A stretch of 64,000 nucleotides of DNA from Porites lobata. Its lineage: Eukaryota; Cnidaria; Anthozoa; Scleractinia; Poritidae. The notes under the pieces are model-generated. The model was not told where the DNA came from. It ran no database searches and was given only the letters and a program-made list of their open reading frames with translations. The translations under genes were made by a program, and so were the position numbers. The stretch covers positions 203,532 through 267,531 of the forward strand of contig CALNXK010000378.1 in assembly GCA_942486035.1 (NCBI GenBank), read 5' to 3'. Positions 46,240 through 60,470 of this stretch are shown here, piece by piece; the first letter of the stretch is position 1, and each line of letters starts with the position of its first letter.

Positions 46240-49130
46240 AGGCGTACGGGAAACTTTTGTCTAGGGCGGGCGGTAAACCATTTGCCCAAAAAATTTTTAG
46301 AAAACAGTCGAAAAGAAACGAGGGCCATACGATGCAACAACATAGGCTGTACTAGCATATGAAAGTGCCTCGATACAGTTTTTCAGGGTCAATACCTGCC
46401 AAGTTTGAGCATAAACTACGTCGCCATAAACAAACATTTGGAAAAGTTGCCACCACAGTTGTATTACATGTAGATAAAGATAAAAATTTGTCATGATCAG
46501 GGTTGCAATGACATCAGAGTTGTCATAGCAACAAAATGACGCCATTACCTATTATACTAAGCATTATGCATCCCAAAAGCGTACAAATCAAACTATTCAA
46601 CTTTTAATTTATAGTCAAAAAATTGATCAAGTAAAAGAAACAGTTTTCCTGGGAGTAATCATGGATGAAAATTTAAATTGGAAATCTGAAATCTCACATG
46701 TCGCCAATAAAGTTTCTAAATGCACAGGAATTATTCGTAAATCCAGTTTCTATTTATCCACGAAAACCTTACGAACACTATATTTTTCTCTAGTCTATCC
46801 ATACCTTTATTACTGCAACTTAGTTTGGGCCTCTACTTACAGAACTAACCTTATTCGTCTTGAGATTTTACAGAAACGAGTGATCAGAACTATAGCTAAA
46901 ACCACTTTCGATGCACATACTGATCCAATCTTTCAAAATCTTGGTATCTCAAAATTTCATGATATATACTTAATACAACTAGGCTTATTCATGTACTCCT
47001 ATCAAAACCATACTCTGCCTTTAAAATTTCATTGTAAATTTACCTTACAAGGTCAAATTCATTCGTATAATACAAGAAACTCGTGTAAATTTCGTCTGCC
47101 TTTCTGTCGTACTCGAACCAAGCAATTTTCCATTTTTTATCAAGGACCTAAATTTTACAACACCTTAAACACCAACATCATCAACGCTTCCTTACCTTTC
47201 TCCTTTAAAAGAGCACTTAAGGCATTTATTTGTAATAATTATTAGTATACTTCAACAAAAATCTTGGGAAAAAGCCTTTTAATATTCAACATTTGTACAT
47301 GTAAACTTCCGTAATATTGATTAGTTTAATTTTTCACCTGATATTATATTGTACCCGTCGCCGTAATTTTTATGCCATCTTCGAAAAATTGTAATTGAGG
47401 AGGCCTAATTAACATAAGCTCTATAGTTTCTTTTAGGCCTCCTCGCCATCTCTTCCTACATTTTTTTTTTTCTTTTGGCATCTTTAAGTAATTATTGTAA
47501 TTGTGTGGCAAATAAATAGAATACCTACCTAAATACCTAAAATCAATGTAAATTCCGTGGGGGAGGGAGGGCAAGAGGCGGGGATTTGATGCCTGAGACT
47601 ATCCCCCTGTCGGGCTTTTGATCATGCGAAGCGACGCTGGGGTTGGGACATTTGACTTTGACCGATAGAAGCCTGGTATCAATTCAGAAGCGGTTAGCAA
47701 GTCCGTCCCTCAAGGCTTTCTGCAAGTCACGCTGTTGGAGAAAGGTATGAAGTTTTCGTTTGTTTTAATCACCATAATCCGATACTTTAAACTGTCATCT
47801 GAACAGATAATGTCTATTTTGAGAAAGATTTTATCTTCAAGTTCCCATCTGATTGCAAAACTCGATTGAAATCGAATTCCACCATGAAAGTCAGAGGATT
47901 TTTTACGGGTCACTAATCCGACCTGTTCCGACATGTTGAGCAGATGTTATAAAGCATTTTACGTTTCATTAATAAATTATAATAGCACAGTCAATCTTCC
48001 TGCAGTGATTTTGTTATTCAAAATAGGAGATGCTAGTGGACAGAGAAAATACTTAATTACAGCGAGTAAATTAACGGAGCTTACATTAACCATAAATAAA
48101 AGTAGTAAGAATGTACTTTTGAAATATTCTTTTAATTTGTTTTATATAGTGTTATAGTATTGTTTGTTTAGATTTTTTCCCCTGGGGTGGGGGCTTTTTT
48201 GACACTTTTGATCGACCTTTCGTTTCCCACCCTGGGGAATTTGATCCAAAAATTTCAAAATTTGTCAAATCCCCACCCCTTGCCCGCACTCCTCCCCCCC
48301 ACGGGGTTTACATTGATAGGTGCATTATTTCTCACTATGAAATCGTTCTTCCGAGCTTTTTCCTCAGATAGTCGCCTCGATGTTCGTGAAGTTAAACCGG
48401 AATCTGTAAGAGCGATATTGGGATATTTTGGAATAAACTTTTTATAGTTAGGAGGAATACAGTAAAGGAAGGAAAATCTTGATGTTTAGGCGTTATCTGT
48501 AGAAAACGAAGTGCTTTTGACATGCAATTTCACCTCATAGTAGCTTCAATCTGTTTAAAAATGTGAGTGAATTGTTTTAGAGATAATTGACTGGTCAATT
48601 GCATAAAAGAAGGATTTCATTAGTATGTATCATGGCACTCTTGTTAGTGATTTTGTAAACATTTCAGTCCATTTTAACAAATTAGTGAATAATTTGAATC
48701 ACTTGATAGATAAGATTCTTCTCGTAATTCAAAGTGAGAATTAGTCAGCCACTTCTTCACTTTCAGATCAGTCGCTGATGCTATCTGCCATACACTGTTC
48801 CACGAGCGGAGATGATTCTAGAAAGTTAGCGTAAGTTTATTCTAATCAATTCACGATTGGAAATAGCCCATTGCAGTACAGTGCCCAACGATAAAAAAAA
48901 ACCTCAGCATATGATACCCTTCCCCTATAAACAGAAACTCATCACGTGCTTGGCAACCACTGTATCGTGTGAATGCAACTGGATTATTACGCCGACTTCA
49001 GGTTAAAATAGAAAATATTTATCTCTTCAAAATACTAATAACAAAACATGAAAACGTCTTTAAAAGCTGGCTTTGCCCAAAGTTTCTCTTGCTGCCCAAA
49101 AAATCTAAGCGGCCCGTACGCCTATGACAG
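46240..49130. mobile_element. 2.9-kb TIR element, copy 2 only
   Basis: CATAGGCGTACGGG (46237-46250) and CCCGTACGCCTATG (49113-49126) are perfect 14-bp inverses. GGAGCAT occurs on both sides (46233-46239 and 49131-49137). Copy 1 has the uninterrupted site near 500-510. The element carries a LINE fragment and otherwise non-coding sequence; no transposase recognised, so superfamily is open. Confidence 0.85.
46555..47530 (+). mobile_element. 5'-truncated CR1/L2-like LINE
   Basis: An open frame from about 46563 to a stop just before 47246 encodes the reverse-transcriptase thumb and C-terminal tail: FLGVIMDENLNWKSEI, then LYFSLVYPYLYYCNLVWAST, LQKRVIRTI, HSYNTRNSCKFRLPFCRT and YQGPKFYNTL. These are the ordered C-terminal motifs of CR1/L2/jockey-type ORF2. 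It is followed by a 3' UTR hairpin (GAGGAGGCC..GGCCTCCTCGCCA, about 47398-47450) and a short A-rich tail. The endonuclease and catalytic RT parts are missing. Nested in the 46240-49130 element. Confidence 0.85.
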
Positions 49131-52100
49131 GGAGCATCTCAACTTCATTAATTTTTTAATGTCGCCAAACTAGCTGTGGTCAAAAATCTCTAATTACATT
49201 CCCCGCCAGCAAATCGCCAGGATATTTTTGAGGACTAACAAAAGCAAAGTCTTTCATTCTACTTGTATAACACATCGCATACAGCTGTAAGAGAGAACTC
49301 AGACTGTAGAGAAATACCATTTTAGATTAGTATTGTGAGAGAATACCTTTGTTTGTTAAAATAAAATTAATTCCATCAGTAGTCTGTCACTCCAAGTCAT
49401 ACCAACTGTCTCGGTCAGCCATGCAGTTTCACTGAAATAAATGGCAAAAAGTAAGTCAGGGCATGGGATGGGGTAGGGATATGATTGTCTGTGTTGGCCC
49501 TGGGGTGGGGCATTAGAATGGTCTTGTTCTCCCAGGGGAGGGGATATTTGAATCTTTCTTCGCTCGACGTGAACTAGGATCAACAAGATGTTTAATAAAC
49601 TGCTGTATCAAAGTAAACAGAAGTTCTATTTTTAAAACGGAAAACTCTATCAGGTTGAAAACGTTCATGCAGGTTTAATTTTGCCTTTAAAGGCCTATTG
49701 CCAAGCTTGATGCAATGTACCAGAAAACAGAATTCCCTGACTTTTCCCTGACCTTGAAAAATTTTCGTTTTTCCCTGAATTTTCTCTGATCACAGCACCC
49801 CTGATAAAACTTATCAGCGCCTGGAAATTTTTGTGCATTTGACTGGAATGAATTGCCTGTGAGCAGCGAGTTTGATGACAAATTTTTGAACAATGTCAAA
49901 TCCCCACATCATGCCCTGCCCCTCCCCCACCCCCCACAACACTGCCTTTACATTGATAGGTTCATCAGTTAAAAAGTAATGTGGTCCCTTTTCAACTTAC
50001 TCGGGGTAGAGATATTTGGCCACAAATGGTACATTTTGTCTGAGATTTACCCTAATTCGAATTGTCATAAATTTCAACTCACACAAAAAAGGTCTGCATT
50101 AACTGGTTTTTTAACACCAAGTGGGTCCCATAATTCACATTAATTGTAGAAAGAGAAAGAAAATAGGCTGCTAAAGAAAGACTTCCTCTTAGACTGAACA
50201 TTTCTAGATTCACAGTAAGCAAAAACAGCTGCGTTTACTGAGGTCAAGAAGCTTACCTAACGTTGATTCAGTGTAGTCCATTGTTCAGTTGTGAAGAAGC
50301 TTCAAAAGCCTGGAATAAACAATAACCACATTGATCAAAAAAAGAAGCATTACCTTTTACCATTACCTTTTGAATGCAATTAAGTCCGGAATTAAGCCAA
50401 GCAACTGGAAAAAAAGCAAACTGACCTCGCAATTCCTTGCGAAGTAGAAGAAGATGCCAGAACAATTATTGTCACATGTACGTTCACTCTTAGGTCCCAG
50501 TATTTTGCTCGGTCGATCTGCAAAAAAATTAGAATGCGATAAGGGAAAACTAAACGAGGAAATTGGATCGAATCATGTCAATTATCGGGAGATCGAAGCG
50601 ATAAATAGGTCAGTACAATTTCTATGGTATCAATAAGAGTAGTATCAAAGTTATAACCTGTTATCTAAATATTGTACATGCATGACTGAATATTTGAGCC
50701 TTTCGTAAAATTTAGCTCTCTATTGGTGGAAGCAAAGAGAGAATGATCTCTCTTGGTGGAAGATTTTATGGATCATGTGTGTATTGAAAAACACTGAATG
50801 CGTCATGTTGATTCTTTAAATGATTCTCTTCACTTAAGCTGCTCATAAAAAGGGTAAGTTATCCTTTCCGATCAAAAATCTTCAGCTGAAGGTAAAATGT
50901 TGATAAGTACAAACGTCTTGACTTTCCAGGAGCAAATGTCTAATGTAGAGAAAAAAAAAAAAGGGACAGAAGATAAGTAAGGTCTCGGGGGGTACTGTCA
51001 TATATGAGCTGAATTTTATGAGGAAAATACTCAGTTTATCATTTGTTTTATGCAGAGATCACACAAATTCGCAACGAGGAATTGTATAAATAGTCTTTCT
51101 TGAGTTCCCCATACTAGACTGCTCGTAGTCCCCATTTTCTCTTAAAATAGGTCTATTACGACCTCGTTTATCGTGGCTAGCGGCTTCGCCGCCCGCGTGC
51201 TTGGGTTTTTTTGTCCAGTAACTTTTCAAAGAAAAATAAGAGACTCCTTGCAGTCTATCTTCGTACTTCCTCGGGAAATAGTTCTAACTCAGTTCATGTA
51301 GCTAAACGGCTTCAACAGGCTTTAACAGTGGCTCAATGAGAATGAATCCTACTCTAATTCACACTTCCCTATCGAAAAACAGGAAAAAAAGATTGACCCT
51401 GATTGAAAGATAAACAACAGAACTTTGTGTTTAGCGACATTTGTAAAAACGCACTAATCTACCAAGAATGAGTCCAGAATCACGCGATCTAAATTTGCAA
51501 AGTAAGGGGCACAAAAGTGAACATCACTTTCTAAGTTCCCCCCTTCATTTTGTCGTGCTGTATTTTATTAACGACAGAATTCTCCCCTTGGTCTTTACCA
51601 TTATGTAAGCAGATGTTTTCACTTGCTCTCATGAGTTTCACTCGGTTATCACGAGACCAATTCACTAGGCCTTTTTATTTCAAAGAGGGGATATATCAAC
51701 TTATAGACAAAGACATGATTGTGTAAGTAGACTAAGAGGTCAAGTCATGTATCGCTTTCATAAATTGCATCCAGTATGTTCACTTGTTCACTTTTTAAGC
51801 CTATATTCAAGGTATTTCTTTACAGCAAACTCCTTTGCAGCTTGAACTTAAGTGTAATACGTGAAGGAACCAAAAGTGAAAAAGAAAATAAGTGAACAGG
51901 CAGGTGTTTTGGCATTGCATTGATATTGGGCATTAACTTTAATGAGTCATGGGTTGAGCTGTCATTTTGTGAAGGGCTCTTTGAAAAGGTCTCTTTAAAT
52001 TCAGAAGTCATGCGATGTTAGCTGAGAACCACACATGAAAAGCATTTGCAGAGTATTTCGCTAACATTGTTCGTCAAAATTGTAGTTCCGTTCGCTAATG

Positions 52101-55100
52101 CCGCGCTCCAGTTCAGTAGTGCCTGCACTGCAAACAAACTGGGGGCCGGTCCATTTAACACCTTTATTACGAGAAAATTACAGCTTGATTTCTAACGATA
52201 ATTTTTTAAATAGGATTCACGCTTTTATTTTCATAGTATAGTCAGTATAGAGACGCTGATTTTGATATTAGATCTAAAATGTTTTAAAATATCAGTAGAT
52301 AAAAATCTCACAAAAACAAGCCTATAGATGCATTCATACGCGCGATTCTCTAAGTCTGGATATCGAGGGAGCGAATGCCTGCAGATTTCTGCAGAAGGCC
52401 CAGAAACTGCTGTCAGATGAGTAAGATCATTATTTTGGGTTGTTTTCCAAAACAACTGACAAGTAGTCAATACAACAAACAGGAATAAGTCATAAATTAA
52501 ACTGCGACAGTAAATACTACAAACCTTTCCGGCTTTAAGGAGAGATGACCAAGGTTAAAATAGTTAGAGTTTATCGGAAGTCGTAAGGATTGAGGTAAAG
52601 AACTAATTGGGTGTGGCTTCCTTGGGTTGTTCATCCATCGACACCATTCGGTCGGGGATTGCAGTCTCGAGCTACTCTTAATTTAGAGTAAATCCTTGCT
52701 GACTGCAGAATGTAGTACCATGAATGTTTTATTTTCAGCGTCAGTAAAGATCATTTTAAAGATACCATACGATAGACTTGCTACAATCTTACGAAATAAT
52801 GGCGTCACAAGCAAGCTGTATACTAGATACTGATACCCCATACAAAAGCCACTCGTGAGTCAGCACTAAATGTCTGTAAAACTATGTTGAAAGTCAAACA
52901 CAAACCTGATCATAAAGGCTCTAAGGAAGATAACGTGGACGATGGTATGCAAGGGTTTCTTCACTCGATTCTTGACTGTGAAATATTCAACTTGACTGAA
53001 AGGGAATCCTTAACTATATCACCGCTGTGACCTGTGTCATTTTAAATAAGAAGGGGAATCCAATCACATCTTGATTTTGTGGATTTAAATACGATACTTG
53101 ACATGACATGTGCCTGTCACGGAATTTGATGAGAAATTGCGCAATCGCCGTAAGTACGAAAGAAGCCTTTTGCTATTGGTCCACCAAGAGATGAGGGCAG
53201 GGCGAAGCGTTACCCCATAATTTGCAGCATCAACTTTTAAGCCTTCAGCAGCAGCTTCAAGCTTTCTGGTTTAAAATAGGCTAGGGTTTGGCTTGAAACT
53301 GGTTGTTATTTTACAAGACGAAACGTTTTCAATGCGTGTACTGGAACTTTCTCATTTTGAGTCAGTTCCAAAACGAGGTATAGAGTTTCACGAGCTAGGT
53401 ATGCTTTTCTTTAATGTCAGCGCATATCAAAGCAGTTACGGGGGACACAATACTTGAACAGGGCGTCGAATTTTCTATCAGTTCAACATCAGAGAAACGA
53501 AAATCCCCTAATTTGGTCGAAAATGACTAAAATAGGGTAAAAGTTGCATGAATCCAACCAAATTCTTTGTGAGTCCCATCGCCCTATTTTGCTCCACTTT
53601 ACATTTAATTTTCCGGCGTCATATTCGTTATCCGCGTTTCAGAGGTCATTTTTTCTTATCTTATTTTCGTAAACCGTAAGCACGGTTTATTTCGTCCTAG
53701 ATATTTTGAGAACGGACATCTGGAGCCAGGATACATTGTCATTATCGTGGCTTTTATCTCAAAGGTAGTTTATATCTGCTTCTGAGACATAATTGGTGAT
53801 TTCTGCTCATGAGAAAAATAAAAGCTTCAGAAGTAGACTAAGAGGTCAAGCCATGTATCGTTCACATAAATACTGAGCGTCTCTCTAATACGTCAAAAGT
53901 TCACCAGCAAATTTCTTCGGTTTGAAGTAAAGTTTTAAGATCCGAAGGACGGAGATAAACGTGAATGTGAAAATAAGTGAAGTGAAGGAGTGAACTCTTA
54001 CTTTTCCATTGCAATGAGATTTGGCAGAACTTTAACGAGTGGGTGACGCTGTCATTCACGCGATACTTTCCCTATGATCAACACTAAAAAGTTGCCTTAT
54101 TTCGCTGACATTGTTTGTCAAACAGGCTATCATTTTAGTTCAGTCATTCCTTTTAGACTTTTCACTTGTTGTGCTGGACATGCTTTCACTGCAGTTTGTC
54201 CCACTAAGATGCTGCATTTTATCCATTTATCTAAATAGCGTTCATGCTTCAGATTCTTTCACGTTCATACTCCTGAAAAGTCGACATTGTAACGGTTCCA
54301 TCGGCAAAATATTTCACCTTTAAAGTCTTAACCGAGAAAAGGGAACTGAATATTTGCTCAAAAAACGTACGTTGATGGCCAAACCGAAATGCAATGGGAC
54401 TTCAAGAACAAACAGAAATAATTATTTGGTACCCAATTTCTCTCTCCTCAATTCGGACAGTCTGACAGACAATAATTAATATTGAAGCTCTGAACCATCT
54501 CAATTCAGTTATGGTTGGTAAACAGGATAGTTTTAGAATTGTGAATGGTTAAATTCATTCTAGAAAATACGAGGCATACGTTATCTTACCATGGGGGAAC
54601 TAGTGTTTCAGTCGAACTCCAAACAATTTACAAGGTTGGAATGTGCCTTAAAAACGAAAATGATGTTCTTAACAAAACCAACACACGGTATAGTTAATTC
54701 ATTGAGCCATAAAATCCAATATCGTAAAATCTTAGACAAACCTGTGTTCCAGGGCCCGGGATAAGAGCGGAGAGGTGCTGTTGTATCGAGGGGATGCAGT
54801 TTAGTGAGTGGTACAGAGGGCGTCTTCAATTATTGACTTGACGATGTGAATCACGTGATATTTTTGATAGAAACAACAGATCATTGTTAATAGCTAATAT
54901 AACAAAACTTCGTTGTTCTGAGGAAAGTAAATCGTCCAAAGTTCAAGAATAGCTAACGTGGCAGGCGTAAATATTAAAGGGGTAGGGTAGGGGAGGAATG
55001 CGACGGAGATGCTCGTCAGGACTAAATTCATCTCCCAAAGAAAACCAAGCTGGGCGAAGCACAGGCTTTATTTGAACCCTTAAGTCGACTGAAAACAGAC

Positions 55101-55290
55101 AGCTAAGAGCTATAACGCTATCAGAGCTATATTCTCTCTAAAAAGATGCATTCAACAGAGTTTGACAGCGGGTGCTTGGTTTGTTTTATAGAGATAATTC
55201 ATGGCAGAACCCCAATGAGAGATACCTTTGTACGTATGGCTAACAATCTTGGCTATCAGCAGGAGTTGATCGTGCTTTCAGTCCCGCACA
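49131..55290. other. Copy 2 counterpart of 0.5-9.84 kb, non-coding
   Basis: Collinear with copy 1 apart from the indels listed for the duplication entries. Short frames found here are broken or shifted relative to copy 1 (for example the 7641-7973 frame of copy 1 is interrupted near 52.7-52.9 kb), which argues against coding. Confidence 0.6.
51115..51257. mobile_element. 143-bp MITE, copy 2 only
   Basis: TAGACTGCTCGTAGTC on the left and the inverse of GACTCCTTGCAGTCTA on the right. Copy 1 (about 4635) lacks it, reading straight from 'GAGTTCCCC' to 'GGGAAATAG'. Central GC-rich stretch GGCTTCGCCGCCCGCG. Confidence 0.8.
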
Positions 55291-55580
55291 CCACAAGTGA
55301 GGCCGAGATCTGCAAATTTTTCACCCCTATAAAAGCGAGACGAAGAGTATCCCGGTCTTTTTCTTGGGGAGTTCCCCCCCTCCCCGAGTACCTTTCCATC
55401 ATCCCACACCCTGTCAACATCTGCCTCGCGGGAATTCAAGTGTTTCTCCGAAAAACAGGAACTTCCTCGGCTCCCAGTGGGAATCAACCCATGACCTTGA
55501 TCCGGATTACTGGTAAGGGTTCTGTGGATTCCTGTTTCTAGAACAAAACAGAACAGAACTTGTTTGTAATCCAAAGAGCG
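55290..55580 (-). mobile_element. Probable tRNA-derived SINE fragment, copy 2
   Basis: Counterpart of 9840-10120, with B-box-like GGTTGATTCCCACTGG on the minus strand and a shorter C-rich interior. Confidence 0.4.
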
Positions 55581-58228
55581 CCTGATAGCATATCTGGTAA
55601 AAAGATTGTACGGACTTTTTCAATCTTCCAATTATAGCCTGCGAAGCAGGCGCGGGACTTTTAGGGCTGAGGGGGAAATTTTGAAGAAGCGCGCGTAATC
55701 GGCGTCTGGCACGAAACGGGCGTCAGTTATATTAATTGATATCATTCTATAAGATTTCCTTTGACGCAAAGCATCTTTACCTTTTGCGCATGCTCAGTAT
55801 CCCATAGTGATACATAAACTAAGTAAATGTTCATAATAAAGTAAAATACGAACAAAAGTTGCTGTTTAAAATGAAGTTGTTTTTCAAACACTTCGGGCCT
55901 GGCTTTTCATCAGTGGCATTGCAAGTACGTTAGAACCGGTGCAAGGTTTTTATGTACGCTTAGGAAGTGAAAATTAAAACCTTTTTAGTGCGCGGGGGCT
56001 CTGCACGCAGTCTAAAGGAAACGGAAGGAGCGTTACCAGGCGTTTACGTTGCGCGTTGTCCCCGCGGAGCAAGGGCGTCGTTAATGGAGTAACCAACCGT
56101 GTAAAATACACAGCGGCAGGAAAACCAGGCAAGTTCTTCTCGACGCTCCGAAGGTGCTCGCCAAAACGTTGTCTTTGCCTGTCGGAGATTATTCGGAAAT
56201 AAATTCTTCAACAGGCAAACACCTCAGGAATGAAAATCCTATAAGAACGCATTTCAATGATTCTTTTAAAATCAATTAGTGTCGGGCTGAAACTTTTATA
56301 CAAATTTTATTTAGCTAAATTGGAAAAAACATAGCACGGGCTACGTGATTAAACGTGCTAATGTTATAAGGAGACATCTACAGACGTATTTATCAATAGT
56401 CTTGACCTTTAAAGAAAGCACACTTATATATATTAGGAAATAAGTACGTAATTCTTTGTTCAATTATAGGATTGCTATCAAAGCGTTCTTTTCCATCTAA
56501 TTACTTGCCAATATTGTTATTGTAGAATAATTAAAGTACACGCTAAGTGAATGAAAACAGCGTACAAATTGGTCAGGGCCCAGTTGCTCGAAGCATGGTT
56601 AGCGTTAACCAGCGTTTAATACCTTGACAACGTATTGGTTTTGATACTGCTTAACCAATGGTTAAAGCTAACCATGCTTTGACCAACTCAGCCCAGGTTG
56701 CTAAGGCGGGGAACTGACTGACTGGCGGGAAAACTGGCAATTAGACGAAATCGTCGAAAAGTGCGCATGAAACTAGCCTTAACCAACCAGTCAGAGCAAA
56801 GCGCGGCAACCGCACGCAACGCATCACTGATATAGGCTTTGCTTCTGATTGGCTAATGGAGGGTATGAACTTTTTCACTGTTTCTACACGAAGAAACTAC
56901 TAAACAATTTCGAAAGGTTCACTTCAGAGTAACCATTAGCAGATAGGACTTTGGTAATCACCGAGTGCACAGCTTTGTAAAATGACTTCGTAGTCTGTGT
57001 TACGCCCACAGCTAAAAAAAGAACAGACGAAAAAAATTTGAACAGATTGTTTAAAGGTCAAATCAAATAAATAAGTAAATAATAATAATAATAATAAACA
57101 TTCTATGGTGTGGATAAAAATTGCACTTTCTACAACTTCCTTGGAAACATTTAATATTTGTTTTGCCAGCGGAAGCACAAGTTTCTTGCCTCGTACCCAG
57201 GCGCGTTCTAGCAGATTGGAGAGCGACTGGATCATGGTATTATGGGAAAGGCGTTCACCCTTCCCAGCGCCCTTTGCGAAAACGCTCAACGTTCCCATGG
57301 TTCATTGTGCGATACTCTCGCTCGAAGTCGCGTGTTCCGTTTTCCCAACACACTTGAGACGCCTAGGAACGAGGCAGACAAGTCCCCACGTCCAGCGCAA
57401 ACACAGGCACAGACACACAAAAAGGCACGTGATCATTCAGTAACCCAACATGACAGTTGAGCCCTTTCCACCTTGCAATTGTGCTTGCGTTTGAGTTGTC
57501 CCCGTTCAAACGCGTAAAAAGCGAACGTAAGGAGAAACGTAAGCCTTGACGCAAGAAATGGGCGCTCGGGTTTACGTCAACCCTTGAAGGTTAAGTTGTC
57601 CTTCTACCTGCCCAAAGCAAGAACAAACTATTTTAAGAATAGTTTTGCTTTTGCGGCTGTTGAGCTTTGGGGTTCCCTCCCTTCTTGTTCAAAGAAAGAG
57701 ACTTTTCTGCAAAATTCAAGGCGAGGATCAAGTCGTACATACTATGTCAGTCAACCATTATAAATTCTCTCCTTTCTTAGTTTATAGAGTGCGCGATCTC
57801 TTCTTAGCCGCTTTAGTTTTAGATATAAACATATTTTTATGTAATTGAATTTCTTAAGGACGGCTTTCGAGAAGAACAGATAGTTAACCGTAAAGGTATT
57901 TGATGAAACTACCGTGGGTAAATAACGTTTTCACTCACACTCGGCACTTACTCAAAACACTGACCTGTTTTTGAATTTTTCACCGCGTGATCGAAGTCAA
58001 ACAAGCGGGAGAAGTACAATAGTTGAGTGTACAGCGCTGTGTCGGAGAACTGAAAACAAAACAATTTGGCAACCACTAAAGGAGTTAGGCCACGAAATGT
58101 TAAATAAATAAATACTTAAATAAATAAATAAGTAATGGTAACAGGACTGAGTGGAGTCCAATTCGGTCTGTAACCATATGATTAACAAAATCGGATGACC
58201 GCGTAGCGGGAGTACGAGTTGTTTAATC

Positions 58229-58259
<31 letters not shown>

Positions 58260-58660
58260 ACGAAGTTCTGTTACCAATTTATCACAATTTTGACAAAATT
58301 TGTGATATATAAGGCTCTTTCGTTTAATCAAAACACAAGAAATTCCACGATCTTTTTCTCTAACAGTGAAAACAAGCCATTTAATCGCGCGCGTGATGGC
58401 GCGTAATGTCCAATAGGCTGATTTAGCGACAGAACGGGAACGTCACTTGACTACGGGAAATCGCGCGGAAAAGACTAAACTCGACTTCTGGTGCCCAATT
58501 TACCGCTCAGCCTTTGGTCAAGCCAGTTGTTTGATTTGCGCGCACCACTGTCAACCTACCTTCCCGTTCTGTTGTTAAATCAGCCTAATTATTTACGCAT
58601 GACGCGTACTGTCCTATTAAGGCTGAAATCAGTGCAGTTGATAGCCAATCAGATTTGAGA

Positions 58661-58937
58661 ATTTTATTATAGTTATGATTAATAAATAAATAATAAAATA
58701 AAATAAATAAATAATGATTTGGAGATAGCACATCCACAAAGCGGTTCTTCGTCTACCTGATTCCTGGTGGAATTGGTATTTGGAGATGTTAGTTTTTGAG
58801 GAGAGGGGAAAAGCGGACTACCTAGAGAAAAACCTCGCAGAGTGAACTCAACTCACATTATGGCATCGACGCCGGGATTTGAACCCGGGCTACATTAGTG
58901 GGAGGCGAACGCTCTCACCACTCCGCCATCCCTTGCT
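58661..58937 (-). mobile_element. tRNA-derived SINE, copy 2
   Basis: Nearly identical to 13219-13495; the tRNA-like head starts at 58932 on the minus strand. It was present before duplication or was homogenised afterwards. Confidence 0.85.
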
Positions 58938-60470
58938 CCGCGTTCAAACGGATGCAACCTTGTTGGCCAACAAAGTTTTGAGCCAACAACTCCCAAGATT
59001 TCTTTTGCTTTGTGATCGCCGAAGCGTAGCGCAACAATGTTGGATCCGTTTGCAAACCTCCTCGAACATTAATTGTTGGGGCCACGCACGCGGATTACAC
59101 ATGGTCTTCAAAGTCTTATGGGTTGTATCCTTCCCACGATGCACTGCAGGTCCTAACATTGTTGGGAGTTGTTGCATCCGTGTGCACTCCACTGCAAACA
59201 CGGAGGTTAAAAACTCCAAACATTGTTGACCCTGTCCGTTTGTACATAGTTTTAGCTGATAATACCAACAGAGTCAAAGAAAAATTTTGCACGGTCATGG
59301 TTGTCTTTGTTTTAGTTTTATACTCACCACTGGATGCAAGTGGGCCCTGAAGCATTGTGGGCACATAGGGGCGCCTCGTTGACGTGTCAGGGGTACTTGA
59401 CGTGTGCTGTAACCACAGGACGGGTCCTCGCATTTCTGCCAACCCTGTGCGATTAGTTATAATGTGGGTTAGTTTTGATACCTGTCTTCAAAGCATAAAA
59501 ATCAACAGCAAAAGAACAAAGGAATTTTTAAACAAAGAGACTGTTCACAGCCATCTTAGTATTGTTACTTAAAGGGGCTGTATCACGGAAGTCCAGTTCA
59601 TTTTGTTTGATTTTGCCAATTACTCGCCCTCAATCGCTATGGAACTTAAACTTTAAGAAAAGAAATTACATGGAAATGACAAAATCAGAGATTCGAGACA
59701 AACGAATATGCCTCCTGAGCATTATTTTTGAAGTTGCAAGCAGCAGGGATCAACTTTGAAAAACTGTTTAGCTGAACAGTTTTCAAAAATTCTAATTTCA
59801 ATCCGTTTCAATCTTCTTCAGTTTTGCTCATCCGTGGCATCTGTTGTATCTGCTGTGTTATTTTAACCTTTCTTTAATGTTTTAAGCGGTTATTTTTACG
59901 TTTCTCTTAATTTAACGGGAACTTTATAATTATCCAATTTGGCTGAATATCGTGACACAGCTCCTTTAAGAGAACGCACAAACTTATTTAGGCAAGGATA
60001 AGAAAGAATTCTTGTGCAATTTAGGGTCAACGGTCTAAATTTGGAAAAAAAAAACATACGGCTAAAAAGGTCTTTTACTAACTGAGGGAAATATCCTTAA
60101 GATTGGCATCATTATCAAACCCCCCACACTTGCTGATGGTCGCATTCTTGCAACTCCAACAGAGATCGCATTTGAGGATGTGTTATCCGTTTAAGTAAGA
60201 TAGAGGTATAAAAGTCTCTTTACTTTACGTCAGTAGCTCATATTTACCCCCTCTCTTTCCCCATCAGTGCTCTGTTTTACAGGTGTTTAAAGCTCCTTAA
60301 AGCTACACGGAAAGGAAAGAAGTTGAAAGAAGAATTTGGTGTCACATCTTGGAATCAAAGTCGGACCCTCCTGCACAGAAGGCCGTGCAATAACCGATTA
60401 AGTGCTAATTCTTGCTCCTTGCTGTATAACCCACAAAAAAGCCGTACAAGTTGCTTTGTTATTTTTATTA

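Noticed and set aside
54735..54840. Exon-like minus-strand segment ending at a gt donor (counterpart about 9285-9370)
   Set aside because: The copy 1 frame is open but copy 2 has a stop just upstream and amino-acid changes are frequent; the flanking acceptor is unclear.
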